Part shown: positions 33,882 through 44,908 of the stretch, piece by piece | Layout of the letters: every line of letters starts with the position of its first letter | Numbering within the stretch: the stretch's first letter is position 1 | Assembly: GCA_021292105.1 (NCBI GenBank) | Contig: CM037872.1 | Span: 7,799,291 to 7,863,290, forward strand | DNA: 64,000 nt | Origin: Anadara kagoshimensis | Lineage: Eukaryota; Mollusca; Bivalvia; Arcoida; Arcidae | Direction: 5' to 3' | Made by a program: the position numbers and the translations under genes | Notes under the pieces: model-generated | Told to the model about the DNA's origin: nothing | What the model saw: the letters and a program-made list of their open reading frames with translations, nothing else | Database searches by the model: none

Positions 33882-36800
33882 CTGTAAAATAAATGTTATA
33901 CCGCTCATTAGATATTTCTTGAAACATGAATAACGTTCCAGACAATATCACAAAAAACAAGCATTTTAGTCCATGGCTATAATCAAAAACAACATATCTG
34001 TCCATGTCCATAATAAAAAACAAACGTATTAATCCATGTCCATAATAAACAAGAGGCCCATGGGCCTTAACGCTCACCTGAGGCCAAATACATATCTCAT
34101 TCAAATGATCGTTACACCAATACCTACAATGTTCTTATATACAAAAAGTTCATTGTTTTCGAGATAATGAACCTTTTTGGTATTGTTTTGCAACAGTGAC
34201 CTTGACCTTTGGACCCATAACCTTTTTCTAGACATCAAAATGATCATTGTATCAATACCTACAATATTCTTATATACATGTCTATACAAAAGGTTTATAG
34301 TTTTTGAGATAATTAACCATTTTGGTATTCTTTCGCAACTGTGACCTTGACCTTTGAACCAATGGTCTTAATCAATGTATCAAAATGTTCGTTACACCAA
34401 TACCTACAATATTCTAATATACATGTCTATACAAAAGTTTATAGTTTTTGAGATAATTAACCATTTCGGTATTGTTTTGCATCTGTGACCTTGACCTTTG
34501 AACCCATGACCTTTTTCTATACATCAAAATGATTGTTTCATCAATACCAAAAACATTCTAATATACATGTCTATACAAAACGTTTATAGTTTTTTAGATA
34601 ATTAACCATTTAGGTATTCTTCGCAACTGTTACCTTGACCTTTGAACCCATGACCTTTTTCTATACATCAAAATGATTGTTTCATCAATACCAAAAACAT
34701 TCTAATATACATGTCTATACAAAACGTTTATAGTTTTTTAGATAATTAACCATTTAGGTATTCTTCGCAACTGTTACCTTGACCTTTGAACCCATGACCT
34801 TTTTCTATACATCAAAATGATTGTTTCATCAATACCAAAAACATTCTAATATACATGTCTATACAAAACGTTTATAGTTTTTTAGATAATTAACCATTTA
34901 GGTATTCTTCGCAACTGTTACCTTGACCTTTGAACCCATGACCTTATTCTATACATCAAAATGATTGTTACACCAATACTTACAATATTCTAATTTACAT
35001 GTCTATACAAAACGTTTATAGTTATTGAGATAATTAACCAGTTCGGTATTGTTTTGCATGTGTGACCTTGACCTTTGAACCCATGACCTTTTCAATACAT
35101 CAAAATGATTTTTTCATCAATACCAACAACATTCTAATATGCATGTCTATACAAAAAGTTTATAGTTTTTGAGATAATTAACCATTTCGGTATTGTTTGC
35201 TTCTGTGACCTTGACCTTTGAACCCATGACCTTTTTCTAAATATCAAAATAATCGTTTCATTAATACTAACAACATTCTAATATACATGCATATACAAAA
35301 AGTTTATAGTTTTTGAGATAATTAACCATTTTAGTATTCTTTCGCAACTGTGACTTTGACCTTTAAACCTATGACCTTATTCAATATATCAAAGTGTTTG
35401 TTACACTAATCCCTACAATATTCTAATATATATGTCTATACAAAAAGTTTATAGTTAATGAGATAATTAACTATTTCGGTATTGTTTTGCATCTGTGACC
35501 TTGACCTTTGAACCCATAACCTTTTTCTATACATCAAAATGATTGTTTCATCAATACCAAAAACCTTCTAATATACATGTCTATACAAAAAATTTATAGT
35601 TTTTTAGATAATCAACCATTTACAAAAAGTTTATAGTTAATGAGATAATTAACTATTTCGGTATTGTTTTGCATCTGTTACCTTGACTTTTAAACCCATG
35701 ACCTTATTCTATACATCAAAATGATTGTTACACCAATACTTACAATATTCTAATTTACATGTCTATACAAAACGTTTATAGTTATTGAGATAATTAACCA
35801 GTTCGGTATTGTTTTGCATGTGTGACCTTGACCTTTGAACCCATGACCTTTTCAATACATCAAAATGATTGTTTCATCAATACCAACAACATTCTAATAT
35901 GCATGTCCATACAAAATGTTTATAGCTTTTGAGATAATTTATTATTTCGGTATTGTTTTGCATCTGTGACCTTGACCTTTAAACCCATGACCTTTTTCTA
36001 AATATCAAAATGATTTTTTCATAAATACTAACAACATTCTGATATACATGCATACACAAAAAGTTTATAGTTTTTGAGATAATTAACCATTTTAGTTTTC
36101 TTTAGCAACTGTGACTTTGACCTTTGAACCTATGACCTTATTCAATATATCAAAGTGTTTGTTACACTAATCCCTACAATATTCTAATATATATGTCTAT
36201 ACAAAAAGTTTATAGTTAATGAGATAATTAACTATTTCGGTATTGTTTTGCATCTGTGACCTTGACCTTTGAACCGATGACCTTAATCTATACATCAAAA
36301 TAATTGTTGTATCAATACCAACAATTATTTTGATGTATAGATTAAGGTCATCGGTTCAAAGGTCAAGGTACATTCTAATATACATGCCTATACAAAAAGT
36401 TAATAGTTTTTGAGATAATTAACCTTTTCGGTATTGTTATGCATCTGTGACCTTGACCTTTGAACCCATGACTTTTTCTATACATCAAAATAATTGTTGT
36501 ATCAATACCAACAACATTATACATGCCTATACAAGATAATTAACCATTTCGGCATTGTTATGCATCTGTTACCTTGACCTTTGAACCCATGACCTTTTTC
36601 TATACATCAAAATGATTGCTGTATTAATATCTACAACATTCTAATATACATGCCTATATGAAAAGTTTATAGTTTTCCAGATAATAATTAAAATCAGACG
36701 TAAAAGAATTAGGTCATGACCTTCAAAATTGACCTTGATCCCATTTTGAAGGTAATTACAAGAACATGTCAAAACTGAAAACCCCATGTCATTATCTGGT

Positions 36801-37555
36801 CAAATCATCAAGTTTTAACAATTTGAAGCAATTTTACGATTTTTTCAAAATTAAGCGCAAAAACGCGTAACCTGTTTTTTTTTTTTTTTTGTCTAAAATT
36901 CACAAAATAAACAAATTATAGGGGAAGACCCTAGAGAAGCCAAATATCACATCAGATTTTTTCTCCAATCATCGGTTTCAGAGAAGAAGATTTTTTATGA
37001 TTTCTGCACCCCTAGGTCACCTTGACCTAGTTATGGTAGCCATGGCAACGCCACGAACAAATCTGAATTGCACAGGCCCATATATACTTCTCACCAAGTT
37101 TCATTGAAAACTGTTCAGTAGTTTCAGAGAAGTCGAAAATAGGTGTTAACGACGCACACACGCACACACGCACGCACATACACACGCTGCGCTATGCCAT
37201 AAGCTCACATGACCTTTCGGTCAGGTGAGCTAAAACAAACATACCAGTCCATGTCCATAATTAAACACAAACATACGAACCCATGTCCATAATGAAACAC
37301 AAACATACCGGTCCATAATAAAATAAACATACAAGTTTATGCCTATAATCAAAAAACAAATTTATCAACCCATGTCCAAATTATCACAGTCAAATAGATA
37401 GTTGGACTGATAACAGCCAATGGGACGTATGTAAATTTAAATGGACTAACAATAGTAGAAACTAATTTGTATAAGCAAATGTTGAATTTGCAAAACCTAT
37501 GCATTCAACATTAGGACATTTAAATGTTATAACTTAATGTTTGACCTTGAATTGG

Positions 37556-37632
<77 letters not shown>

Positions 37633-38785
37633 CAAACTGGGCGTGGTTAAAGTCACTTTTAAATTTTGATTGGCCAATTCGGATATAAATGACGTCAGTT
37701 TTGACATGTTATTTTGTATAACATTGCAGTTTTGCCGGAACTACCTTCGGTGTTTAGATTTAATGTTGACAATGGGAAAATAATGTAGGTCAACTCTCGG
37801 GAGATAATGGGTAAAATCGTTTAAAAATAAAATAGAAAAAATGAGTAATTTTTTTTTTATCAAAAATATTTAAAAATAATATAAAATAAAAAAATTCAAA
37901 GGATTATTACAAGTTCGCTGCTACTCAAATTCTGAACGATGCTGGGCCTGGGGTAGAACTATGACACATTATGATAATGTCTGGGCATCGAAGTGAGGCT
38001 TCTCTTAGAAGTTATAGCAGGGATTGTTCAACAAATCAAAAACGTAACATACGCTGAGTAAACCGACAACTAGCTACATACCACAAACATCACTTGAACC
38101 ATCCATCGGAAACCACGAAGTACTTCAGGAATCTGCTACATTACATCCTCAAAAGCTTAGTCCTCTCCAATAAGTACAACCAATGGATTTCTACACAATG
38201 CATCATTTAACAACTGCAAGATATCATTTAATCTAGACAACAGCACATCCCCACGTATAAACTGTGCTGCCGATGACAAATTTGAAATTGTTGTGAATTT
38301 GAAACTTTGTTGACGTCACACGTTAATACATTGTATTTTAAAAATCTTCAATGAATTCTTTGTTAATTTTGCTGTGAAAATTAATTGGTATACTGAATCC
38401 ATAAAAACGCTGGTTGTCTTATTTTTTCTCGTTCAAATAATTATTTTACTTTTTCTCGCCTCTCAGCTGCTGACCTATTTGGCGGGTATCCAAGTGTGAC
38501 CGATGTAACCGAGGTAAACAATGTGTATTATTGCGCTAAATTACACAAAGTAGTTCGAAGTTTGATCGTTATTTAAGGTCTTACACATCGACGTTAGGGT
38601 TTGTAATTATAAGGATTGTTTGTCATTTTGTGTAAATTTATTGAAGTATAACATCACGATGACGGAAAACAAATTACGTATAAAATCGCTGCGCTACGCT
38701 ACGCGATTTTATACAATTTGTTTTCCGTCATCGTGATGTTATACTTCAATAAATTTACACAAAATGACAAACAATCCTTAAATAA

Positions 38786-38884
<99 letters not shown>

Positions 38885-39657
38885 GGTCCACCCTATACAT
38901 GGGTAGAGTAAGCATTCGCAGTTGAATATATTTAATGAATAAACTAAAAAAATGGTATATGACATACTACCCATGATTAGACGAAATTTATGCGTGATCC
39001 CTATTACCTAAATTTATCTGTCCATAATGAATATTTAAATCAAAAGTCAAACGAACAAATCAATTTTGCTTGCTTAAAGCAATGAGAACAAATACAATAG
39101 GAATATAAAGCATTGTTCCGATGATGTAAATCAATTTGAGATTAGCAAATCAATCAACTATCATCAAAACCGTTTTAAAATAAACACCAAGGGTTTCAAA
39201 GCTTCCTCAATCGAAAATAATGATGCGATCCTAGCACCCATAGTAACTGTTTCTTCCCACTTATTTTAAAACTTAAATCAGTGAAAAATAACACTTGACC
39301 ACAAACCTGTAAAAATTTAGATTAGGATTTTAAAAATCTTTTCGCTTTACTATACATATTTTCAGAACAGAAGTGGTATTTTCTATATGCCTTACCTCGG
39401 TATTGCTTTATCTTATTCAATAACACTTTGTATGCCGATTTGAAGTTCCGATAAGTCTCAAATATTGTCTTCATCTCTTTGTCTCTTTTCTTGAATTCTT
39501 TCATCATTTCCTTTCTTTCAAATTTTTCTTTCACCAGCAGATCAACAATATCAGAAAGTAAGCCACTGGATCTCTTTGTTGGTTTCATGGCATTGGAAAC
39601 ATAACCAGACAGCATACACCACACCAAAAACAAAGTTGCTAATTTTATGTCAAACAT
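33493..39657 (-). CDS. C1q domain-containing protein, gene B (2 exons)
   Basis: Tandem paralogue of gene A, about 216 aa. Exon 1 (39657-39396) encodes the signal peptide and coiled-coil stem; exon 2 (33881-33493) encodes the C1q head. Junctions: donor CCGAG|GTAAGG, acceptor TTACAG|GA, phase 1, making a Gly codon, exactly as in gene A. The intron (33882-39395, 5514 bp) is nearly eight times longer than A's. It holds a pearl-like tandem-repeat element (34050-37234), TA and GA microsatellites and two long perfect or near-perfect hairpins. By eye the stem is about 87% and the head about 75% identical to A. The normally conserved Gly of the ...PGTYLV segment is Arg here. An upstream in-frame Met at 39699 would add 14 polar residues before the signal peptide; the Met at 39657 is preferred. 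The gene looks intact, but whether such an intron is spliced efficiently is unknown. Confidence 0.85.
34050..37234. mobile_element. Pearl/Helentron-like element, copy 2, in C1q gene B intron
   Basis: Left end ACAAGAGGCCCATGGGCC...GCTCACCTGA; right end TCAGGTGAGCTAAAAC. The core has about 17 units near 144-150 bp (GTGACCTTGACCTTTGAACC, TAGTTTTTGAGATAATTAAC). Four start points (34501, 34645, 34789, 34933) are spaced exactly 144 bp with almost no differences. A 760-bp higher-order block is duplicated (for example 34971/35731 and 35391/36152). Confidence 0.7.
36259..36369. repeat. Perfect 51-bp inverted repeat with 9-base loop
   Basis: Arms 36259-36309 and 36319-36369 are exact complements. The loop is TATCAATAC. 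It is made of array-unit sequence copied in reverse. Confidence 0.9.
37560..37627 (+). repeat. (TA)n microsatellite
   Basis: Uninterrupted TA repeat of about 68 bp. Confidence 0.95.
37630..38610. other. Intron of C1q gene B: no recognisable feature
   Basis: Unique-looking AT-rich sequence between a TA repeat and a long hairpin; no coding exon recognised. Confidence 0.4.
38611..38779. repeat. Near-perfect 77-79-bp hairpin
   Basis: Arms 38611-38689 and 38703-38779 are complementary throughout except for a 2-base insertion (AC) in the left arm. The 13-base loop TGCGCTACGCTAC is GC-rich, in contrast with the AT-rich arms. Confidence 0.9.
38790..38881 (+). repeat. (TA)n(GA)n compound microsatellite
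   Basis: TA run followed by GA run; minus-strand Leu-Ser/Tyr-Ile frames here are artefacts. Confidence 0.95.
39396..39657 (-). CDS. C1q gene B exon 1: signal peptide and coiled-coil stem
   Basis: 262 bp, the same length and phase as gene A exon 1. The signal peptide is identical to A's for its first 23 residues. The stem differs at about 11 positions, mostly conservative and still charged. The GTAAGG donor is conserved. Confidence 0.86.
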
Positions 39658-39900
39658 TTCGTCTGAAGTACTTACTGTTTCGTCACTATCAGTCGACAAA
39701 AGTATAATGCAAATTATCAGTCCTTTCTGTATTATTAGTAATTTCGCAAGATGTTACCTAACAAATAAATAGATAAATAAAATGTCAGATATCGGTTTAA
39801 AGATACATCCGTTATTAAAACGTAAATGATACCTTAAACTGTAATGAAATACCAAAAACACCAGCCGCAGTTTCCCATTTATATTGATAAGGATCAAAAT
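39658..39900 (-). promoter_or_regulatory. Duplicated 5' flank (probable promoter/5'UTR) of C1q gene B
   Basis: Nearly identical to the 240 bp upstream of gene A. Weaker similarity resumes at 40003-40440, which matches 46390-46825. The duplicated block therefore includes upstream control DNA. Confidence 0.45.
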
Positions 39901-40044
39901 TGATGAAATTGGTAAAAAGTAAAAAAAAAAAAAAACCCAAAATATCTGTTAGGAAAATATACTTTAAACATCAAAGGAATGTACTTAAAATGTCATATAA
40001 GAGCATACCAAAGGGATAAGAAACAGACAAATATTGAGTAGTTT

Positions 40045-40180
40045 ACTGGTCCGGAGCACCCAGTCTCACTTCCTTGTGGAAGTTCACGTGTCTAACCTGA
40101 CTTGTCTGTTCCAAAGTTTTTACTTTGCTTCTGGAGTGTGATTCAAACATGGATTAGTATATTTGTATTTGGTTACTGCC
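40045..40180 (-). mobile_element. FB1 TIR fragment upstream of C1q gene B
   Basis: GTCCGGAGCACCCAGTCTCA, AAGTTTTTACTTTGCTTCTG, GGATTAGTATATTTG in reverse orientation. Gene A has its own separate FB1 fragment (46205-46375) at a different point. Confidence 0.65.
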
Positions 40181-40844
40181 AACACAATGATTAACTTGGT
40201 GTCATTTATTGTACTAAATCAAATATTTTTTGTATTATATCAAATATTCTGATAGTTAACAAACTTGTGTCCAGTTATAAGCTATATCAAAGGACATTTA
40301 AACATTTGAATTGGACCTCTAGAACAATAAATACTGAATGATCTTTGAGTTAGTGGTAAATAGGTTATCTCTAGAATGATGTTATTATAGGGACATTCAA
40401 ACATTTGAATTAGACGTCTAGAAAAGAAAATTAACCTTGGTGATTTTGCGTTCTTTCTTTGGACTCCAGGTAACTAAGTTTAATCCGACGCTAAGGTATA
40501 TATTCTTACACTTCATGGATAAATGTAGCTATTTCATTGGATAAGTAATATACCCCTCAGATATGGTTTCCAAAGATCAGTATTTTTACCAATTTTAGTT
40601 GTATCGGTAATTATATTAAAATGCATATTTTTTTAAGATAAGCATTAACTCAAGAAAAATATACCATTTCTACACATAAAACACATACGTGAATGAAACT
40701 ACTTACAAAATAAGAAATGGCGATAAAATGACACATGCCGTTGTTTAAAACTGATTTTTGTTCGACACCCAAATCGAAAAGTTGTTTTGTAGTAACATTT
40801 TAGATACATAAAATATATATTAAATATAGTAAACTTTCCTTTTC

Positions 40845-41640
40845 TATGCCGCAATATACCTGCTTCTCCTGATTATGGGCCACTTCGGTAGCTCAGTTGG
40901 TAGAGTGCTTGCTCCGTAAGGGGGGGGGGGGGGTTGGGTTCGATCCCTGGCCAGGTCTAACCCAAGACTTGGAAGTGATTAGTGCCTGTTCTTTCGCCAA
41001 ACACTCGGCATTACAAAATGAAAGTCACTGTTCTTTCGGATGGTAACTAAAAATAAACGAGGTCCCGTGTCACGGTGGCTTGGAACGCTAAAAACAACCT
41101 GCTGTATAATACCATCAGTGCAACGCACAGGTAAAATGTCTTCACCTTCGACTATAGCTGGCGATATAAGTAGAATATTCTTGACTGGGACGTTCAACAC
41201 CATTACTCAACTCTCCTGATTATGGTGTATTTGTTTCCCAATTAATACGCTATGGAAGAGTTCGTTCTCACTACGAGAACTTTGCACAAGGAATAAATTG
41301 CTAACAAATAAATTGTTAACGCTGGGATATTGCAAGCCTAGGCTTATCATGGTCTTTAAAAATTTTATGGGCGTCATCACAGTATTGTTGATAAGTTTGA
41401 TGTCTCTGTGTCCTGGATTGCCTTTGATAAATTTGATGTCCAATAACTATATGTTCCTATGATTCCACACATGGTGGATGTAGCTAGTTAAACTGAAGTT
41501 GTTTACCCTTCCTTAGCCCCCGGTCTCACTTTCCTAATGCATGTTCACGTGTATAACCTGTCTTATCAGTTTCAAAGTTTTTACATTGCTTCTGGATTGT
41601 GATTCGGACATAAGTATGTTTGTTTTTGATAATATATGTG
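40845..41640 (-). mobile_element. FB1 copy interrupted by SINE-b
   Basis: Reverse FB1: CAATATACCTGCTTCTCCTG, then SINE-b, then TGGTGTATTTGTTTCCCAAT, the body in reverse, and the left TIR ending GTATGTTTGTTTTTGAT. Confidence 0.75.
40879..41211 (+). mobile_element. SINE-b with exact 14-bp TSD inside FB1
   Basis: tRNA-like head TTCGGTAGCTCAGTTGGTAG, B box GGGTTCGATCCC, tail ending CATTACTCAAC. TSD TCTCCTGATTATGG at 40865-40878 and 41212-41225. A poly-G run at 40921-40933 disrupts the head. Confidence 0.85.
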
Positions 41641-42205
41641 TTTGAATGTTTATTTTCCATTATTACGTCTAAATTCTATTTCTTAAAACCTTTTCATAAA
41701 ATTACAGGTCATACACAGAAAAGATTTTATTTATGTTTGAAACATTTCCATTTTTCTCAGTCTTTGAAATTTTGTTATAGCAAATTTAGCTTTTTTTCTG
41801 TATGAATTGTATAAAGGGAATATTTATTTTGTGAGTATTAGTAATTGGCCGTATGACCTATTATTAATGTATTAATCTTCAAACTGTTAGTAAATATTGA
41901 AATTGTCATTGACAAATCATGTTAAGTTATGAAAAACTGACGCCCGGATATAAACTACGGTTTAGAGAAACCCCCAATCCTTCTGGTCTTTCGGGAATTG
42001 ACGTGTACAATGTTTCCAAACACTATTTCCGTGCTATTTTACAACTGTATTTTATGGTGTTATTACCCATTTCTACACGTTCGTGCAAATCGACTGCTTG
42101 TTAATCACACCTTATACAAATATAAATGTGTTCTCTTATCGTTAATAAGTCAACTTGGGTGTACATGATAATTAACTATATTTTTATTGAACGAATAGAA
42201 ATATT
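41641..42205. other. No recognisable feature
   Basis: AT-rich; no supported exon. Confidence 0.4.
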
Positions 42206-42209
42206 TTAG

Positions 42210-42330
42210 AATCAAAAACAAACATACTATTCCATGTCCGAATCACGATCCAGAAGCAAAGAAAACATTTTGGAGATGACAAGTTAGGTTAGACACGTGA
42301 ACTTCTACCAGGGAAGTGAGGCCGGGTGTT
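42210..42330 (+). mobile_element. FB1 left-TIR fragment
   Basis: AATCAAAAACAAACATACTA to CCAGGGAAGTGAGGCCGGGT; truncated there. Confidence 0.7.
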
Positions 42331-42334
42331 GAAA

Positions 42335-42960
42335 AATAAAAAAAAAATTGGTGAATTCAGTTTTTCTTAAACCAAACTTACTTAATTTTGATTATTTTTG
42401 GCTCAGTGATAAAAGAGTTGAGGTGAATGTGATAAGGGACCTTTACACCTAACTTGTATCGAGGTTGGCAGTTCATGGGTGGTGGAGAGAGCCGCAGTGC
42501 CTGGAGAAACCCAGCTACCTTCGATAACTGACATATTTTTTCACACTAGAATCTGGCTCCGAATTCACAATTGTTAACTAAACATTTTCCTTGCATTTAA
42601 TATTGCAAATTTGGACAACAATTTATGGTACAATAAATTTAGAATTAAGTTGTAATAAACTTAGAATTACATGTACCTTTAAAATGGCAGCTCACATTCA
42701 TAAATAACTTAAGAATTAACAAATCTATCGTGCTTTAAAATTTTGCTGATTGAAGGTTAGGAGAAACTTAGTTAAGAAATGATTGTAGAACAAGTGTCTG
42801 TTCCGACTGACGGCGTTCCAAGCTACACGCACTCTTTACATCACTCGGCATTCAACCCCATCCCCCTCTTAGCGAGACCTTTCATTACTTACATAACCTG
42901 ACACTGCACTTAATGACATTCGAGTTGTCTATGGTATATTACCACATCCATTATTATGTT
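42335..42960. other. No gene; possible SINE-like remnant
   Basis: 42440-42540 has ACTTGTATCGAGGTTGGCAG and GGAGAAACCCAGCTACC, resembling a SINE 3' body; otherwise AT-rich. Confidence 0.35.
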
Positions 42961-42964
42961 TTAA

Positions 42965-43265
42965 AATAAAAAACAAACATACAGATCCATATCCGAACCA
43001 CAATCCAGAAGCAAAGTTAAAACTTTAGAACTGACAAGTTAGGTTAAACACGTGAACTTCCACCAGGGAAGTGAGGCCGGGTGCTCCGGAAGGATAGGCA
43101 CTTCCTGTTTAGCTATTTACGCCCACCACGTGTGTAATCAATATTGTGTGAAAGGAATATTGCGCTATTAGACGTCAAAAATATCCAGGGCAATCCTGGA
43201 CACAGAGACATCAAACTTGTCAACAATACTGTGATGACGGCCATAAAACTGTTTTAGGTCCTTGA
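42965..43265 (+). mobile_element. FB1 copy, 3'-truncated
   Basis: AAAAAACAAACATACAGATC to CATAAAACTGTTTTAGGTCC. Confidence 0.7.
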
Positions 43266-43269
43266 ATAG

Positions 43270-43970
43270 AAAATAATAAAAATAATAAAAGCATATATAC
43301 TATATTTTCTGTCCTTAACACTCTATAGATATCAACAAGTTTGGTCAGATCAGTCTTTATTTTAAATTTTAAATTTTTAAATTATGTACTGTATAGTTGC
43401 TTTTATTCACTGGGGATTTAATTTCACTATATTTGCCAATATATGACTTCATTAATTATATTAAACACAAAGTGAATAACTTCACGTAGCATAGACTGAG
43501 ATAATCCGGACAGAAAATTGTAACACTGAACCGCGTTTCCCCTCCCCCCCCCCACAAAATTAAACAACTATACAGTATTTTATTGTCCACGGCTGTAAAA
43601 TAAGGATGATGTTTAAATTGCCTCAGAGAGAACCCAAACTAGACATCGTTTCATGATTAATTTTTGAACATTTGAGCCATCATTTTCACGTGTGTTTCCC
43701 TGTCTCGTTTGGCGGTTTGATTCCTTTATATTTTCTGCCTCTTAGCATGTTGTCTTGCAATTTTATGGAATCTGGGTGACCCAATGTTCTAGAGCGGCGG
43801 AGTGCAGATCACAGTGCCTCTCATTACTTGTGAATGGATTATCCTACTCATTTCACACCTGGTGTCAAGATGTTTTTTCAGTTTGAACCTGGTGTTTTCT
43901 GTAGGCATTAAAGTTTCCTTCAACATACCAGAACTGCCAATATCAATATACTAAAAAAATACCAGTCTAG
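43270..43970. other. No gene; decayed SINE-c-like piece
   Basis: 43795-43890 has CAGATCACAGTGCCTCTCAT, as at 3265; C-run at 43540-43552. Confidence 0.35.
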
Positions 43971-43974
43971 GTTC

Positions 43975-44290
43975 AAACCCAATAAAAACGTTAACATTGT
44001 AAACTAGCAAATTAAATCAAATACGTAAACTGAACTCCCATTAGAGAAATTCACCGGAAAATCCGAAGGGTAAGTCCCTGTTTAGCTAGCTACATCAGTG
44101 TCAATTAAAATTGAGAATGAAAGAATGTTGGAATATTGGACCTCAAAAGTAACCAGAATAATTTTGAATATGAAAGACATTGTACTAATCAAAAATATTG
44201 TGATGACGACGATAAATTTTTTTGAGGGCCTTGATAATCCTAGTCTTACAATATCGCTGTGTCTACCTTTCATTTCTAAGGCTATTTAAG
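43975..44290 (+). mobile_element. Divergent FB1 copy 3' of C1q gene A
   Basis: AAATACGTAAACTGAACTCC, GTTTAGCTAGCTACATCAGT, GAGGGCCTTGATAATCCTAG match FB1 at lower identity. It lies about 230 bp past the gene A stop. Confidence 0.5.
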
Positions 44291-44482
44291 TGAAAGAATC
44301 TTGATTAATCGTAAAATAACGTTTCTCTTTCTTCTGTGTAACGAGTTGTGTTTCATTCTCATCAATTTTGTTTTGTTTCGCTTCTGCAAAGTACGGAATT
44401 ATCAGTATTCGTTTATTTTATTTTATTCATTTAAAGTATTAACGTAAATAAAGATAGCAGTATTGTTTATGCATAATTGTGT

Positions 44483-44488
44483 TTTATT
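44483..44488 (-). terminator. Poly(A) signal of C1q gene A
   Basis: AATAAA on the minus strand, 35 bp beyond the stop codon of C1q gene A. Confidence 0.6.
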
Positions 44489-44522
44489 GAAATAAAGAAG
44501 TACCTGCCAGAACACTGAGTTC

Positions 44523-44908
44523 TCAAACACGTAAAATAGTTAAATAGGAATTAGAATACCAGTGACAGTTTCCGTCACTTTTTATCCATATTTGATCACC
44601 CTTTTTAAGTTTAACCAAAACTGCCGTGGATCCTGATGGGTAATTTTTAGTGTGATAACCTGTATACACCCGAGATATATTATGGTGATTTTTTACAAGA
44701 TATGCACTCGCATCATTACACGAGGATGGTGTTAAAGAAATATCAACTAAATAAGTCCCCGGATGTTCACAGGTAAACACTCCTTTCCTGGTATCATATC
44801 CTTTTCCAAATTTTGAAATAACTCTTGAGAATACTATAGTTGCGCCAGTGTTAAACCTTGGATTATTCTTTTGTAACCCTCCTGTATAACCAATCGTTTT
44901 GTCTTGGC
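44523..44908 (-). CDS. C1q gene A exon 2: C1q head domain
   Basis: 386 bp: two bases completing the split Gly codon, then 127 codons and a stop. It carries the whole C1q jelly-roll domain with the conserved FGKGYD, GVFTC, GTYLV and KKGDQIWIK segments. It is followed by a poly(A) signal 35-40 bp past the stop. Confidence 0.9.

Noticed and set aside
34050-37234. CRISPR-like array of regularly spaced repeats
   Set aside because: Units are 144-150 bp contiguous tandem repeats without unique spacers, in a eukaryotic intron.
38699-38974. ORF with LSLSLS and YIYIYI
   Set aside because: Translation of (TA)n(GA)n.
40879-40960. Functional tRNA gene (A and B boxes present)
   Set aside because: It is the head of SINE-b, interrupted by a poly-G run and flanked by a TSD; likewise the other A/B-box pairs in the window.
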